Shown one piece after another: positions 15,880 to 23,827 of a DNA stretch of 64,000 bases. Under the pieces are notes generated by a model. The model saw only the letters and a list, made by a program, of their open reading frames with translations, was not told where the DNA came from and ran no database searches. The number at the start of each line of letters is the position of its first letter. The first letter of the stretch is position 1. Source of the stretch: Nocardioides euryhalodurans (GTDB lineage Bacteria; Actinomycetota; Actinomycetes; Propionibacteriales; Nocardioidaceae). The stretch spans positions 3,474,501 through 3,538,500 of the forward strand of contig NZ_CP038267.1 of the NCBI RefSeq assembly GCF_004564375.1, written 5' to 3'. A program made the position numbers and the translations under genes.

Positions 15880-17439
15880 CTAGGCCGCTGCCTTTCCGGT
15901 CAGCGCCGGAGACAGGAACACCTCGATGCGCTTGTCCGGATGAACGATGATCTTGTCCACCAGGAGGCGGACCATCTCTCGCCGGGCGTCGAGCGGCAAC
16001 CGAGGCCAGTCCTGCCGGAGCGACCGGATCTGCGGCGGGGTCCACACACGCACGGGTGCTTCCGCACCGGACATCTCCACCTCCAGCGCGGCCACCTTCT
16101 GATCGAGTTCTGCTCGCTTCTCGGCTACCTCATCAAGCGTGTAGACCCCGGCGACGAGGGCGTCCATGAGTCGCCTACGCCCATCCCTAGCCTTCTTGAG
16201 GTCGGCCTGGACACGGCGCATCCGCGCGCTCTGGTCGGTGCGCTGTTCACGAACGGTTCGGGCTGCTCGTCGGCCAGCGGCCTCTAGTTCTGCGGCGAGT
16301 GCGTCGAGTTCGCCGAGGAGCGCCTCCTCCACGTCCCTGGTCACCCGCCAGACGCCCTTGCAGGTCTTGGAGTCTTGAGCCTTGATGCAGCGCATGATGT
16401 AGCCGCGAATCTGCTGGCCGGAGGGGCCGCCGGTGGTGCAGGTCATCCCATTTCCGCACCGGCCACAGACCGTGATCCCGGACAGCGGCCACTTCATTCG
16501 AACGGCCGACTGATTGCCGCGCCTGTCGCGCCGTCGGGCCATGTACTGGCTCCACTCCTTGGGCTTGATGACGGCTTCCTGTGCGCCCTGGTGCAACTCG
16601 ACGGTGTTGTTGTCTGAGGGCAGGCCCCGTCCACCGGTGCGGAGCCGACCCGCGCCGAACCCTGAATCGAGTAGGTCACCGACCAGCGAGGCCCGCCAGA
16701 CACCGTCACGGGTCGTCGGCACGCCCTCCTCGATGAGCCAGTTGGCGATGTCGACCAGCGATTGGCCCTTGATGTAGCGCTTGTACATCTCTGCGAGCAC
16801 CGGCCCGGTTTCGGGGTCGATGCGGTACTCCTCGCGGCAGTCGCCGTGCGGCCGACACTCCGGGTCCTTCGCGTTACGGATGCGCCAGCCCGCTGCCGTG
16901 ACGGCCTGTGACCGGCACTTGTGGTGGATGTAGCCGAATCGAGGGTCGCCGGTGTGTGGCAGGCCCCGGTCGAGCCGAAGGTCCTGGGAGTCCTTCCACT
17001 GCTCGCTGAAGCGGTTGGACTCGAACGAGGCAATCGCGGCGAGCATGTCTCGGGACAGAGCCCCGGCAGCGGTGGTGGCATCCACTTCCTCCGTGGAGGA
17101 GTACAGGTCGCCACCGGCCTTGATGATGCGTCCGAGGTTCATCTGGAATCCCGCGTTGTCACGTCCGAAGCGCGAGAACTTGTAGACGAGGATTCCGTCA
17201 GCCTGCCCGGTCTCGACCATCTCAATGGCGCGTTGAACGTCGCGGTTGAAGTTGCGGCCCGTGGCGTCGGGGTCGGTGACTTCGGTGACGAGGGTGTGTC
17301 CGAGGCGGGCTGCCCACTCTCGGTTCACCCGGCGCTGAATCTCAGGAGACTCCATCTCGTCTCGTGCTCGGGAGACCCGCTCGTACCCGACGAGACGGAG
17401 AGCGGTGGGCTGGTTGGCGCGGCGGCGGTTGGTTCGCAT
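15880..17439 (-). CDS. Large serine integrase of the mobile element
   Basis: The ATG at 17439 has GAGG 5 bases upstream, giving 519 residues. The resolvase domain holds the catalytic Ser23 (GYERVSRARDE), with Arg-rich motifs such as LVYKFSRFGRDN near 108. The recombinase domain follows (about 190-300), then a zinc ribbon (VCGRCGNGM, with later cysteines CIKAQDSKTC) and a coiled coil at about 400-470. This is the usual order for phage and ICE integrases that recombine attP with attB without supercoiling. The gene reads away from the right junction, which begins only about 75 bases upstream of its start, as expected for attP next to int. The target is the cpaF/tadA gene. Confidence 0.93.
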   Translation of the reverse strand: MRTNRRRANQPTALRLVGYERVSRARDEMESPEIQRRVNREWAARLGHTLVTEVTDPDATGRNFNRDVQRAIEMVETGQADGILVYKFSRFGRDNAGFQMNLGRIIKAGGDLYSSTEEVDATTAAGALSRDMLAAIASFESNRFSEQWKDSQDLRLDRGLPHTGDPRFGYIHHKCRSQAVTAAGWRIRNAKDPECRPHGDCREEYRIDPETGPVLAEMYKRYIKGQSLVDIANWLIEEGVPTTRDGVWRASLVGDLLDSGFGAGRLRTGGRGLPSDNNTVELHQGAQEAVIKPKEWSQYMARRRDRRGNQSAVRMKWPLSGITVCGRCGNGMTCTTGGPSGQQIRGYIMRCIKAQDSKTCKGVWRVTRDVEEALLGELDALAAELEAAGRRAARTVREQRTDQSARMRRVQADLKKARDGRRRLMDALVAGVYTLDEVAEKRAELDQKVAALEVEMSGAEAPVRVWTPPQIRSLRQDWPRLPLDARREMVRLLVDKIIVHPDKRIEVFLSPALTGKAAA

Positions 17440-17530
17440 GACACCTCTATCGGCGTAGTTGGGTCCGATTCGGGGTCCTGACGAACGCACGAGGATTCGA
17501 GCCTTCATCGAGACACCCGGGTGTCTTGCG
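17440..17530. other. Probable right attachment site (hybrid att) of the element
   Basis: Between the integrase start and the first clearly CpaF-like codons (about 17,527) lies an unassigned stretch with a perfect 14-base palindrome GACACCCGGGTGTC at 17512-17525. Serine integrase sites are imperfect palindromes of 30-50 bases, so the crossover probably falls close to 17,510-17,545. The exact core cannot be set without the left end or an empty site. Confidence 0.6.
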
Positions 17531-17791
17531 GAACGCACCCGGTTCGTGGTGCCCACGGTCGCGTCGTCGGTCGACCTCGTCGTCCACCTCTCCCTCGACG
17601 AGCAGGGCGTACGCCGGGTGCAGGAGATCGTGGCCGTGCCGGGTCGGGTCGAGGCCGACGTGATCGAGACCGAGTCGATCTTCGAGCGCGTCGACGGCGA
17701 GCTGCAGCGGGCGCACGGGATGCCGCCTCGCCTCGACCGGTTCGCCCACCTCGGCATCGACATCCACCAGGTCCTCGAGGGCGCTCTCTGA
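17527..17791 (+). pseudogene. 3' fragment of CpaF/TadA pilus ATPase gene, split by the element
   Basis: The last 88 or so codons match the C-terminal end of CpaF/TadA: ERTRFVVPTVASSVDLVVHL, RVQEIVAVPGRVEADVIET, then PPRLDRFAHLGIDIHQVL. The Walker motifs and the rest of the ATPase are missing; before this point the sequence belongs to the integrated element. The 5' part should lie beyond the left edge of the window, at the other end of the element. The stop overlaps the tadB start by one base, as in intact tad operons. A TTG at 17459 could still start a 110-residue chimeric fragment. Excision would be expected to restore the gene. Confidence 0.85.
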
Positions 17792-18642
17792 TGGGCGCGG
17801 TGGTGGGGCTGGGCGTCGGCATCGGGCTGATGCTCGTCTGGTCGGCGTTCTTCCTGCCCCGCCGTCCCCGCAACGCCACCGGTCCGGGGCCGCTCCGGCG
17901 TACGCTCGCCGCCGCGGGTCTGAGCCAGGTGAGCGCGCCCGGTTTCGTCGCGATGTGCCTCATCCTCGCGCTGGCGGTCGGGCTCCTCGTCCAGGTCGTG
18001 TCCCGGACACCGCCGGTCGCGCTCTGCTTCGCCGTGCTGGCCGGCAGCCTCCCCGTGACCGTCGTCGCCGCCCGCGCCCGCAGGCGCTCGCGCGAGCTCG
18101 CCGACCTCTGGCCGGAGGCGGTCGACAACCTCGCGTCCGCGGTCCGCGCCGGGCTCTCCCTGCCCGAGGCGCTCGGCAACCTCGGCACCCGTGGACCGGA
18201 GCCGCTGCGGCCGGCCTTCCAGGCGTTCGCGACCGACTACCAGCTCAGCGGCCGGTTCGGCGAGAGCCTCGACCGGCTCAAGGCACGGCTCGCCGACCCG
18301 GTCGGCGACCGCGTCGTCGAGGGCCTCCGTATCGCCCGCGAGGTCGGCGGCGGCGAGCTCGGCCGGCTGCTGCGCAACCTGTCGGGCTACCTCCGCGACG
18401 AGGCGCGGACCCGTTCGGAGATGGAGGCTCGGCAGGCCTGGGCGATCAACGGTGCCCGGATGGCGGTGGCGGCACCGTGGGTGGTGCTGCTCTTCATGAC
18501 CGCCCAGTCCGACGTCATCAAGCGCTACGACTCGGTGGGCGGCGTGGTCGTCCTGGTCGCCGGGGCGGTGACCTGCCTGGTCGCCTACCGGCTGATGATG
18601 CGGATCGGGCGGCTGCCCGCGGAACGGCGGATCCTGACGTGA
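17791..18642 (+). CDS. tadB: TadB-type inner-membrane pilus assembly protein
   Basis: This 283-residue protein has a type II secretion F domain. N-terminal hydrophobic segments (about 1-22 and 48-90) are followed by the cytoplasmic LWPEAVDNLASAVRAGLSLPEAL motif at about 109-131, then C-terminal segments at about 226-270. TadB and TadC form the inner-membrane platform on which the TadA ATPase drives Flp pilus assembly. The ATG overlaps the ATPase fragment stop (TGATG), so this start is well supported. With the ATPase gene interrupted, the product may lack its motor unless the element excises or another ATPase substitutes. Confidence 0.88.
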   Translation: MGAVVGLGVGIGLMLVWSAFFLPRRPRNATGPGPLRRTLAAAGLSQVSAPGFVAMCLILALAVGLLVQVVSRTPPVALCFAVLAGSLPVTVVAARARRRSRELADLWPEAVDNLASAVRAGLSLPEALGNLGTRGPEPLRPAFQAFATDYQLSGRFGESLDRLKARLADPVGDRVVEGLRIAREVGGGELGRLLRNLSGYLRDEARTRSEMEARQAWAINGARMAVAAPWVVLLFMTAQSDVIKRYDSVGGVVVLVAGAVTCLVAYRLMMRIGRLPAERRILT

Positions 18643-19580
18643 CGGCAGGCTGGTGGGGTGCGGTGCTTGGCCTGGTCGCCGCGGCCGGGGTGCTGCTCGT
18701 GGTCGCGCGGCTCCATGCGATCCGCCGCCCCCAGCTGTCGATCCGCGTGCTGCCCTACCTCCACGACCTGGCCGGCTTCGACCGACCGGCCGGGGCCGTG
18801 ACGTCGACGTACTCCCCGCTCCCGGCGGCCGTCGGTGTCTTCGGCCCGCCGCTGAGCACGCTCGCCGGGTGGGTGGAGCGGGTCCTCGGTGGGGCTGCCT
18901 CGGTGCGCCGGCGGCTCGACGGCGCCGGCCTCGACCTCACGGTGGCCGACTTCCGGGTGCAGCAGGTGGTGTGGGGGCTGGTCGGCTTCGGCCTGACCGC
19001 GGGCTACGCCCTGCTCGACGGCCTCGGCGGTGGTGCCGGCGTGGTCTCGTCGCTGGTGCTCTGCCTGGTCGGCTTCGCCCTCGGGGTGATCGGTCGCGAC
19101 TACCACCTGACCGGTCAGGTGCGGGAGCGGGAGCGGCGGATCCTCCGCGAGTTCCCGACGGTGGCCGAGCTGCTCGCGCTCGCCGTCGCGGCAGGTGAGG
19201 GGCCGGTCGCCGCCCTCGACCGGGTCGTACGACGCAGCGGCGGAGAGCTCTCCCGCGACCTCGCCCGCGTCCTGGGCGACATCCGCACCGGCGAGCCGCT
19301 CGGCGACGCCTTCGACGCGTGGGCCGCCTCGACCTCGCAGCCGATCGTCGCGCGCTTCGCCCAGGGCATCGCGGTCTCGGTCGAGCGGGGGACACCGCTG
19401 GCCGACGTGCTCCACGCGCAGGCCGCGGACGTGCGCGAGGCCGGGCGCCGCGAGCTGATCGAGGTCGCAGCTCGCAAAGAGGTGCTGATGCTCGTCCCCG
19501 TCGTCTTCCTGGTGCTCCCCGTCACCGTCTTCTTCGCCTTCTGGCCCGGCGTCGTCGGCTTGTCCATGACCACACCATGA
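18639..19580 (+). CDS. tadC: TadC-type inner-membrane pilus assembly protein
   Basis: GTG at 18639 overlaps the tadB stop (GTGA) and gives 313 residues. The protein has an N-terminal membrane anchor, a pair of segments at about 110-150 and the F-domain core EFPTVAELLALAVAAGEGPVAAL at about 172-194. Two C-terminal segments follow (LMLVPVVFLVLPVTVFFAF). It is the second platform protein of the Tad pilus. Coupling to tadB implies equimolar synthesis. Confidence 0.88.
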   Translation: MTAGWWGAVLGLVAAAGVLLVVARLHAIRRPQLSIRVLPYLHDLAGFDRPAGAVTSTYSPLPAAVGVFGPPLSTLAGWVERVLGGAASVRRRLDGAGLDLTVADFRVQQVVWGLVGFGLTAGYALLDGLGGGAGVVSSLVLCLVGFALGVIGRDYHLTGQVRERERRILREFPTVAELLALAVAAGEGPVAALDRVVRRSGGELSRDLARVLGDIRTGEPLGDAFDAWAASTSQPIVARFAQGIAVSVERGTPLADVLHAQAADVREAGRRELIEVAARKEVLMLVPVVFLVLPVTVFFAFWPGVVGLSMTTP

Positions 19581-19599
19581 CCCCAACGGAAGAGGAACC

Positions 19600-19794
19600 A
19601 TGCAGCAGCTGACCCTCCTGATGACCCGCCTGTACGTCGGGCTCACCGCACCCCGTGGCCGCGGCGACCGGGGTGACGTGCCCGGCTGGGTACTGATCAC
19701 GGTGATGACCGTCGGCCTGGTGGCCATCATCAGCCAGGTGGCCGGAAGCGAGCTGAGGTCGATGTTGCGGGCGGCGCTGCGCAGCGTCGGCTGA
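19600..19794 (+). CDS. Flp-like pilin
   Basis: This 64-residue protein is preceded by AGAGGAA. It has a short charged N-terminus and one hydrophobic helix (VPGWVLITVMTVGLVAIISQV), the size and layout of Flp pilins in actinobacterial Tad clusters. The processing site is not the classical Gly/xxxxEY form, since no Glu-Tyr pair is visible, so assignment rests on size and position between tadC and the tadE-like genes. It is probably the major pilus subunit, processed by a prepilin peptidase not encoded here. Confidence 0.7.
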   Translation: MQQLTLLMTRLYVGLTAPRGRGDRGDVPGWVLITVMTVGLVAIISQVAGSELRSMLRAALRSVG

Positions 19795-19796
19795 CC

Positions 19797-20186
19797 GTGA
19801 CCCCTCCCAGCCGCCGCTCGTCGCGCGGGGCCGCGGTCGTCGACTTCGTGCTGGTCCTGGTGGTGCTGGTCCCGCTCTTCCTCGGGATCCTGCAGCTGGG
19901 GCTGGTGCTGATGGTCCGCAACACGCTCTCCTCCGCCGCTGCGGAGGGCGCCCGCCACGCAGCCGCCCTCGACCAGGACCTGGCCGACGGGCGAGCGCGC
20001 ACCCGCGAGCAGGTCGACGACGTGCTCGCGGGCCGCTTCGCGCGCGACGTCGACGTACGCCTGGTGTCGCTGGACGGGCAACCGACGGTCGAGGTGCGGG
20101 TGCGCGCGACGGTGCCGCCGCTCGGACTGGCCGGGCCGGGTGTCCCGGTCGAGGTGGTCGCCCACGCGGTGGAGGAGTCGCCGTGA
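19797..20186 (+). CDS. TadE-like pseudopilin
   Basis: GTG at 19797 gives 129 residues. RGAAVVDFVLVLVVLVPLFL is the TadE-type start: a small-residue and acidic cleavage region followed by one long membrane helix. The rest is a periplasmic or outer domain with conserved EGARHAA. TadE-like proteins are minor pseudopilins needed for Flp pilus formation. It starts two bases after the pilin gene and overlaps the next one by 4 bases. Confidence 0.8.
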   Translation: MTPPSRRSSRGAAVVDFVLVLVVLVPLFLGILQLGLVLMVRNTLSSAAAEGARHAAALDQDLADGRARTREQVDDVLAGRFARDVDVRLVSLDGQPTVEVRVRATVPPLGLAGPGVPVEVVAHAVEESP

Positions 20187-20620
20187 GGACGTGTCGCAGC
20201 CGCGGCGAGGACGGCACCGCGCTGGTCGAGCTGGTGTGGCTCGGCATCCTGTTGCTCGTCCCGGTGATCTGGATCGTGCTCTCGGTCTTCGAGGTGCAGC
20301 GAGGTGCCTTCGCGGTCACCAGCGCGGCGCGGTCGGCGGCCCGTGCCTACTCGCTCGCCGAGACCGACCCTGCCGGCGAGGTCAGGGCGCGGGCGGCGAT
20401 CCGGCAGGCGCTCGACGACCAGGGCGGGGAGGGACGGGCGTTCCGGTTCGACATCAACTGCGGCAGCGGCGACTGCCACCTCGCCGGCGCCGTGATCACC
20501 GTCCGGGTCTGGACCCGCGTCGACCTGCCGCTGCTCCCCGGCATCCTCGGCGGCGACGCGCCGGGTTTCGCGCTCGACTCGACCCACACCGTGCCCGTCG
20601 GGCAGTTCCGGGACCTGTGA
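20183..20620 (+). CDS. TadE/TadF-like pseudopilin
   Basis: A 145-residue protein starting at GTG 20183 in a GTGA overlap. EDGTALVELVWLGILLLVP is a pseudopilin cleavage region and membrane helix, and FAVTSAARSAARAYS is the conserved next segment. Two cysteines (INCGSGDC) about 95-100 residues in may form a disulphide outside the membrane. It probably acts with the flanking TadE- and TadG-like proteins in the same complex. Confidence 0.78.
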   Translation: MRTCRSRGEDGTALVELVWLGILLLVPVIWIVLSVFEVQRGAFAVTSAARSAARAYSLAETDPAGEVRARAAIRQALDDQGGEGRAFRFDINCGSGDCHLAGAVITVRVWTRVDLPLLPGILGGDAPGFALDSTHTVPVGQFRDL

Positions 20621-21075
20621 TGGGTCATCAGAGGATCCCTGACGAGCGCGGCCAGACCAGCCTGCTGATCGTCGGACTGGCCGTGGTCCTGATGATGATG
20701 GTGGCGGTCGTGGTCGACGCGACCGCGGCGTACCTCCAGCGCCAGGGTCTCGCCACCGTCGCCGACGGCGCGGCCCTCGCCGGGGCCGACGCCGGGTCGC
20801 GCAACGAGCCCGACCTCTACACCGACGGCATCCGGGACGAGCCGCGCCTCGACCAGGCCCGCGCCCTGGCCGCCGCGGCGGTCGCCGACCACCTGCGCGA
20901 GACCGGTGCGTACGCCGAGTTCCCGGGCCTGCGCTACGCCGTCTCCCTTGACCCGGCCGACGACAGCGTGGTCGTACGGGTGCAGGCGCCGCTCGACCTG
21001 CCGCTCACCTTCCCGGGAGCGCCGCAGACAGCCCCGGTCTCGGCCAGCGCGTCGGCGACCGTGCTGCTCGACTGA
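20620..21075 (+). CDS. TadG-like/pilus-associated Flp protein
   Basis: The ATG at 20620 overlaps the previous stop by one base and gives 151 residues. The N-terminus RGQTSLLIVGLAVVLMMMVA is one membrane helix, followed by DATAAYLQRQGLATVADGAALAGA, the pattern of TadG N-terminal (Rv3660c-like) proteins. It lacks the large C-terminal von Willebrand domain of long TadG, so it is the short actinobacterial form. It closes the Tad gene run; the next gene is convergent. Confidence 0.78.
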   Translation: MGHQRIPDERGQTSLLIVGLAVVLMMMVAVVVDATAAYLQRQGLATVADGAALAGADAGSRNEPDLYTDGIRDEPRLDQARALAAAAVADHLRETGAYAEFPGLRYAVSLDPADDSVVVRVQAPLDLPLTFPGAPQTAPVSASASATVLLD

Positions 21076-21136
21076 CCGGGAGAGCTCGCTGGCACATGAG
21101 CAGGGAGAGGCGCCGTCGAGACTGATCGGGGTGGAC

Positions 21137-22564
21137 TCAGAGGTGGAAGGGCTCGTATCCCGGGGCCGTGCGAGGCCAGGGGTGCTCCGCCTCCCAGAGG
21201 GCGGCCAGGTCGAGCAGCCAGGCGTCGCTGTACCTGGGGCCGGTGACCTGGAGACCGAACGGCATGGCCCCGCACCGGCCGGCGGGAAGTGTGATGGCTG
21301 GGTGGCCAGTGAGGTTCTGCAGGAAGTTCACGTAGAAGTTCTCCCGGATCTGGCCATCGGGGTCGCTGGGGTGGGGCTCTCCGTCGTCGGCGAGCAGTCC
21401 CGAGACGCCGACGGTGGGGGTGACGAGGAGACGGTCCTCGCCGAGCAGGTCGTCGACGACTCTTGAAAAGTCGAAGCGTCGTCGCCTGGCCGCGAGGTAC
21501 TCGTCGATACCGATCGTCAAAGCGTCGCCGAGGAAGTCCTGGGACGTCGGGTGCATGCGGTCGAGCCCGGACTCCACCCAGTCGCGCCCGAGCGCGGAGA
21601 CGTGCTCGGCGCCAACGAGCGTGTCCCAGACATCGACCAGCTCGTCGCGGTCGATCGGTTGGCCGACGCCAAGGTGCTCGACCGGGCACCCACACAGTTC
21701 AGCGAACGCCGCCGAGGCCTGGTCGAATGCGGCCGCGACGGATCTCGGGAGCGGGAGGCCGTCGCCGAATCCCGTCCCCAGGAAGAGCCGAGCCGGCAGG
21801 AGGGGGTGCGGGCTGCCCCCTCGTATCCCTTGTCCGGGAGCGACGTCGGGGTCACCGGGCTCATGTCCGGAGAGGACATCGAGAAGCAGCCGCAGATCCG
21901 CCACGGTGGTGGCGAACGGGCCGTCGGTGTTCAGGTCGATCCAGTCGGGCACCGGTCGTCGCGCGACCATGTTGTGGGTGGGCTTGATCCCGACGAGCCC
22001 GCAGAGCGCAGCTGGTTGTCTGATCGAGCCAGCGCCGTCGGTAGCGGTCGCGATCGGCACCATTCCCGCTGACAGGGCTGCGGCCGATCCTCCGCTCGAG
22101 CCCCCGGGCGAGTAGTCGAGCGCCCACGGGTTGCGTGTCACTCCGGTGAGCAGGCTGGCCGTGAAGCCCGCGCATGCGAACTCCGGTAACGCCGTCTTGC
22201 CCACGACGATCGCACCCTCGGCACGAAGACGAGCTGGTGCCAGTCCGTCGCGGTCGGCCGGGGCGGCGTCGGCGAGCAGGACGGAACCTTTGCGGGTCGA
22301 CATTCCCGCGACATCCTCCAGATCCTTCACCAGGACGGGAACCCCGGCCAGCCGTCCGGTCGGCGTGGACCGGTCGAGCGCCTGGGCCTCTGCGAGCGCC
22401 TCCTCGGCTCGGAGGCCGATGACGGCGTTGAGGGCCGGGTTGAGCCGTTCGATTCGTCGGAGCGCCTCTTCGACGGCCTCAGTCGCTCTCGCGCGCTTGG
22501 CCCGAACCGCGTCAGCAGTCTCGAGCACGGGGCCGGCGTTCGTATCCATCTCGGGCGCCGTCAC
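21137..22564 (-). CDS. Amidase signature family enzyme
   Basis: GTG at 22564 overlaps the stop of the FAD-oxidoreductase gene and gives 475 residues. The Ser-cisSer-Lys triad is visible: Lys80 (VLVKDLED), Ser156 in PGGSSGGSAAA and nucleophile Ser180 in DGAGSIRQPA. Amidase signature enzymes hydrolyse amides such as indole-acetamide, nicotinamide or aryl-acylamides. A GatA role is unlikely, since gatC and gatB are absent. The true substrate cannot be read from sequence. It is last in a four-gene minus-strand run. Confidence 0.88.
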   Translation of the reverse strand: MTAPEMDTNAGPVLETADAVRAKRARATEAVEEALRRIERLNPALNAVIGLRAEEALAEAQALDRSTPTGRLAGVPVLVKDLEDVAGMSTRKGSVLLADAAPADRDGLAPARLRAEGAIVVGKTALPEFACAGFTASLLTGVTRNPWALDYSPGGSSGGSAAALSAGMVPIATATDGAGSIRQPAALCGLVGIKPTHNMVARRPVPDWIDLNTDGPFATTVADLRLLLDVLSGHEPGDPDVAPGQGIRGGSPHPLLPARLFLGTGFGDGLPLPRSVAAAFDQASAAFAELCGCPVEHLGVGQPIDRDELVDVWDTLVGAEHVSALGRDWVESGLDRMHPTSQDFLGDALTIGIDEYLAARRRRFDFSRVVDDLLGEDRLLVTPTVGVSGLLADDGEPHPSDPDGQIRENFYVNFLQNLTGHPAITLPAGRCGAMPFGLQVTGPRYSDAWLLDLAALWEAEHPWPRTAPGYEPFHL

Positions 22565-23724
22565 TCGCCGACCGGCGTCCAGTCCCGCCCGAACCACCGC
22601 AGCGCCCGGTCCGTCCCGAAGGCCCGCTTGTCGGCGGCCAGCGCCAGCGACGGACCCTCCAGGGTCCCGTGCGGTGCCTCGCCGGGCGTGAAGGTGACGT
22701 CGACCTTGCCGATCCGGCCCCCGCCGAGCTCCATGTAGCAGATGCCGCGGCCGTCGTAGCCGGCGCTCGACGTGGTCAGGGCCCGCTCCCGGATGATCTG
22801 CTCGGCCACGACCGCGGCCTGCCCCTCCGCGAAGACGCCTGCCTTCGGCGTCCCCACGCTGGTCACGTCGCCCACTGCGTAGACCCCGGCGAAGCGGGTC
22901 CGCAGCGTCTGCGGGTCCACCGGGACCCAGCCGTCCTCGGCCAGCCCGCTCGCCACGACCACGGCCGGCGCCCGGTGCTTCGGCACCGCCAGCAGCAGGT
23001 CGCAGTCGAGCGTGTCGCCGTCGGAGCAGACCAGCCGGCGACCGCGGTCCTCGACCGACCGGACCATCGCCCCCGGACGGAAGCCGATGCCGCGCTCCGC
23101 GAACGCCTCGAGCACCGCCTCCGACGCCTGCGGCGACGGCGGGATCGGGCGGGGGAGCGGCATCACGAGCTCGATCTCCGACCGCTCGCGCAGCCCGCGC
23201 CCGGTCAGGAAGTCGTGAACCATCAGCGCCGTCTCGCTCGGTGCCGGCGGGCACTTGAACGGCGTCGAGGTCACCGCGACCACGACCCGCCCGCCCTCGA
23301 ACCGCTGCAGCGCCTGGCCCGCCTCGATCGCGCCCGCGACCGAGTAGAACTCGTGGCCGCCGTCGGTCAGGCCGGGCGTGGCCGCCGGGTCGAGGTCGGC
23401 GCCCAGCGCCACCACGAGGACATCCGCCTCGAGCGTGCCCGAGCCGAGCGTGACGACGTGGCCGACCGGGTCGATCGCGACCACCTCGTCCCGGACCAGC
23501 GTCACGCCCGGGTGGGCGAGGTCGGCGTACGCCAGGTGCACGTGATCGGCCGTGGTCCGCCCGAACATGACGTCGAGCTTGGAGAAGCCGAAGACGAAGC
23601 CGTCGCTGCGGTCGACGAGGCGTACGTCGACCTCCGACCCCAGCGCGGCCGAGAGCCGCGTGGCCACCTCGAGCCCGCCGAAGCCGGCGCCCAGGATGAC
23701 GACGCGGAGTGGTGCTGCCGCCAC
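22561..23724 (-). CDS. FAD-dependent pyridine nucleotide oxidoreductase, sulfide:quinone reductase-like
   Basis: GTG at 23724 follows GGGGAGG at 5 bases and gives 387 residues. The FAD Rossmann motif LGAGFGGLE is at 11-19, and the second FAD-binding GVYAVGDVTS lies near 283. STPFKCPPAPSE carries a cysteine in the place seen in sulfide:quinone oxidoreductase and flavocytochrome c-type proteins. Only that cysteine is obvious, so the substrate is uncertain. It is coupled to the downstream amidase (GTGA) and lies 103 bases after the hydrolase gene. Confidence 0.8.
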   Translation of the reverse strand: MAAAPLRVVILGAGFGGLEVATRLSAALGSEVDVRLVDRSDGFVFGFSKLDVMFGRTTADHVHLAYADLAHPGVTLVRDEVVAIDPVGHVVTLGSGTLEADVLVVALGADLDPAATPGLTDGGHEFYSVAGAIEAGQALQRFEGGRVVVAVTSTPFKCPPAPSETALMVHDFLTGRGLRERSEIELVMPLPRPIPPSPQASEAVLEAFAERGIGFRPGAMVRSVEDRGRRLVCSDGDTLDCDLLLAVPKHRAPAVVVASGLAEDGWVPVDPQTLRTRFAGVYAVGDVTSVGTPKAGVFAEGQAAVVAEQIIRERALTTSSAGYDGRGICYMELGGGRIGKVDVTFTPGEAPHGTLEGPSLALAADKRAFGTDRALRWFGRDWTPVGE

Positions 23725-23827
23725 GGTTGCCTCCCCCCGGCCTCCCGACGGGGAGGCGCTCTCCGAGGGTCCTCCGCGCCGACGGGGCAGGTCAATGGGC
23801 AGGTGCGCCGGTCTCGACCGGGCGGAC

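Noticed and set aside
18585..20165. 526-codon minus-strand frame over the Tad genes
   Set aside because: It is the high-GC antisense shadow of tadB, tadC and pilin genes, with Asp/His/Arg-rich composition.
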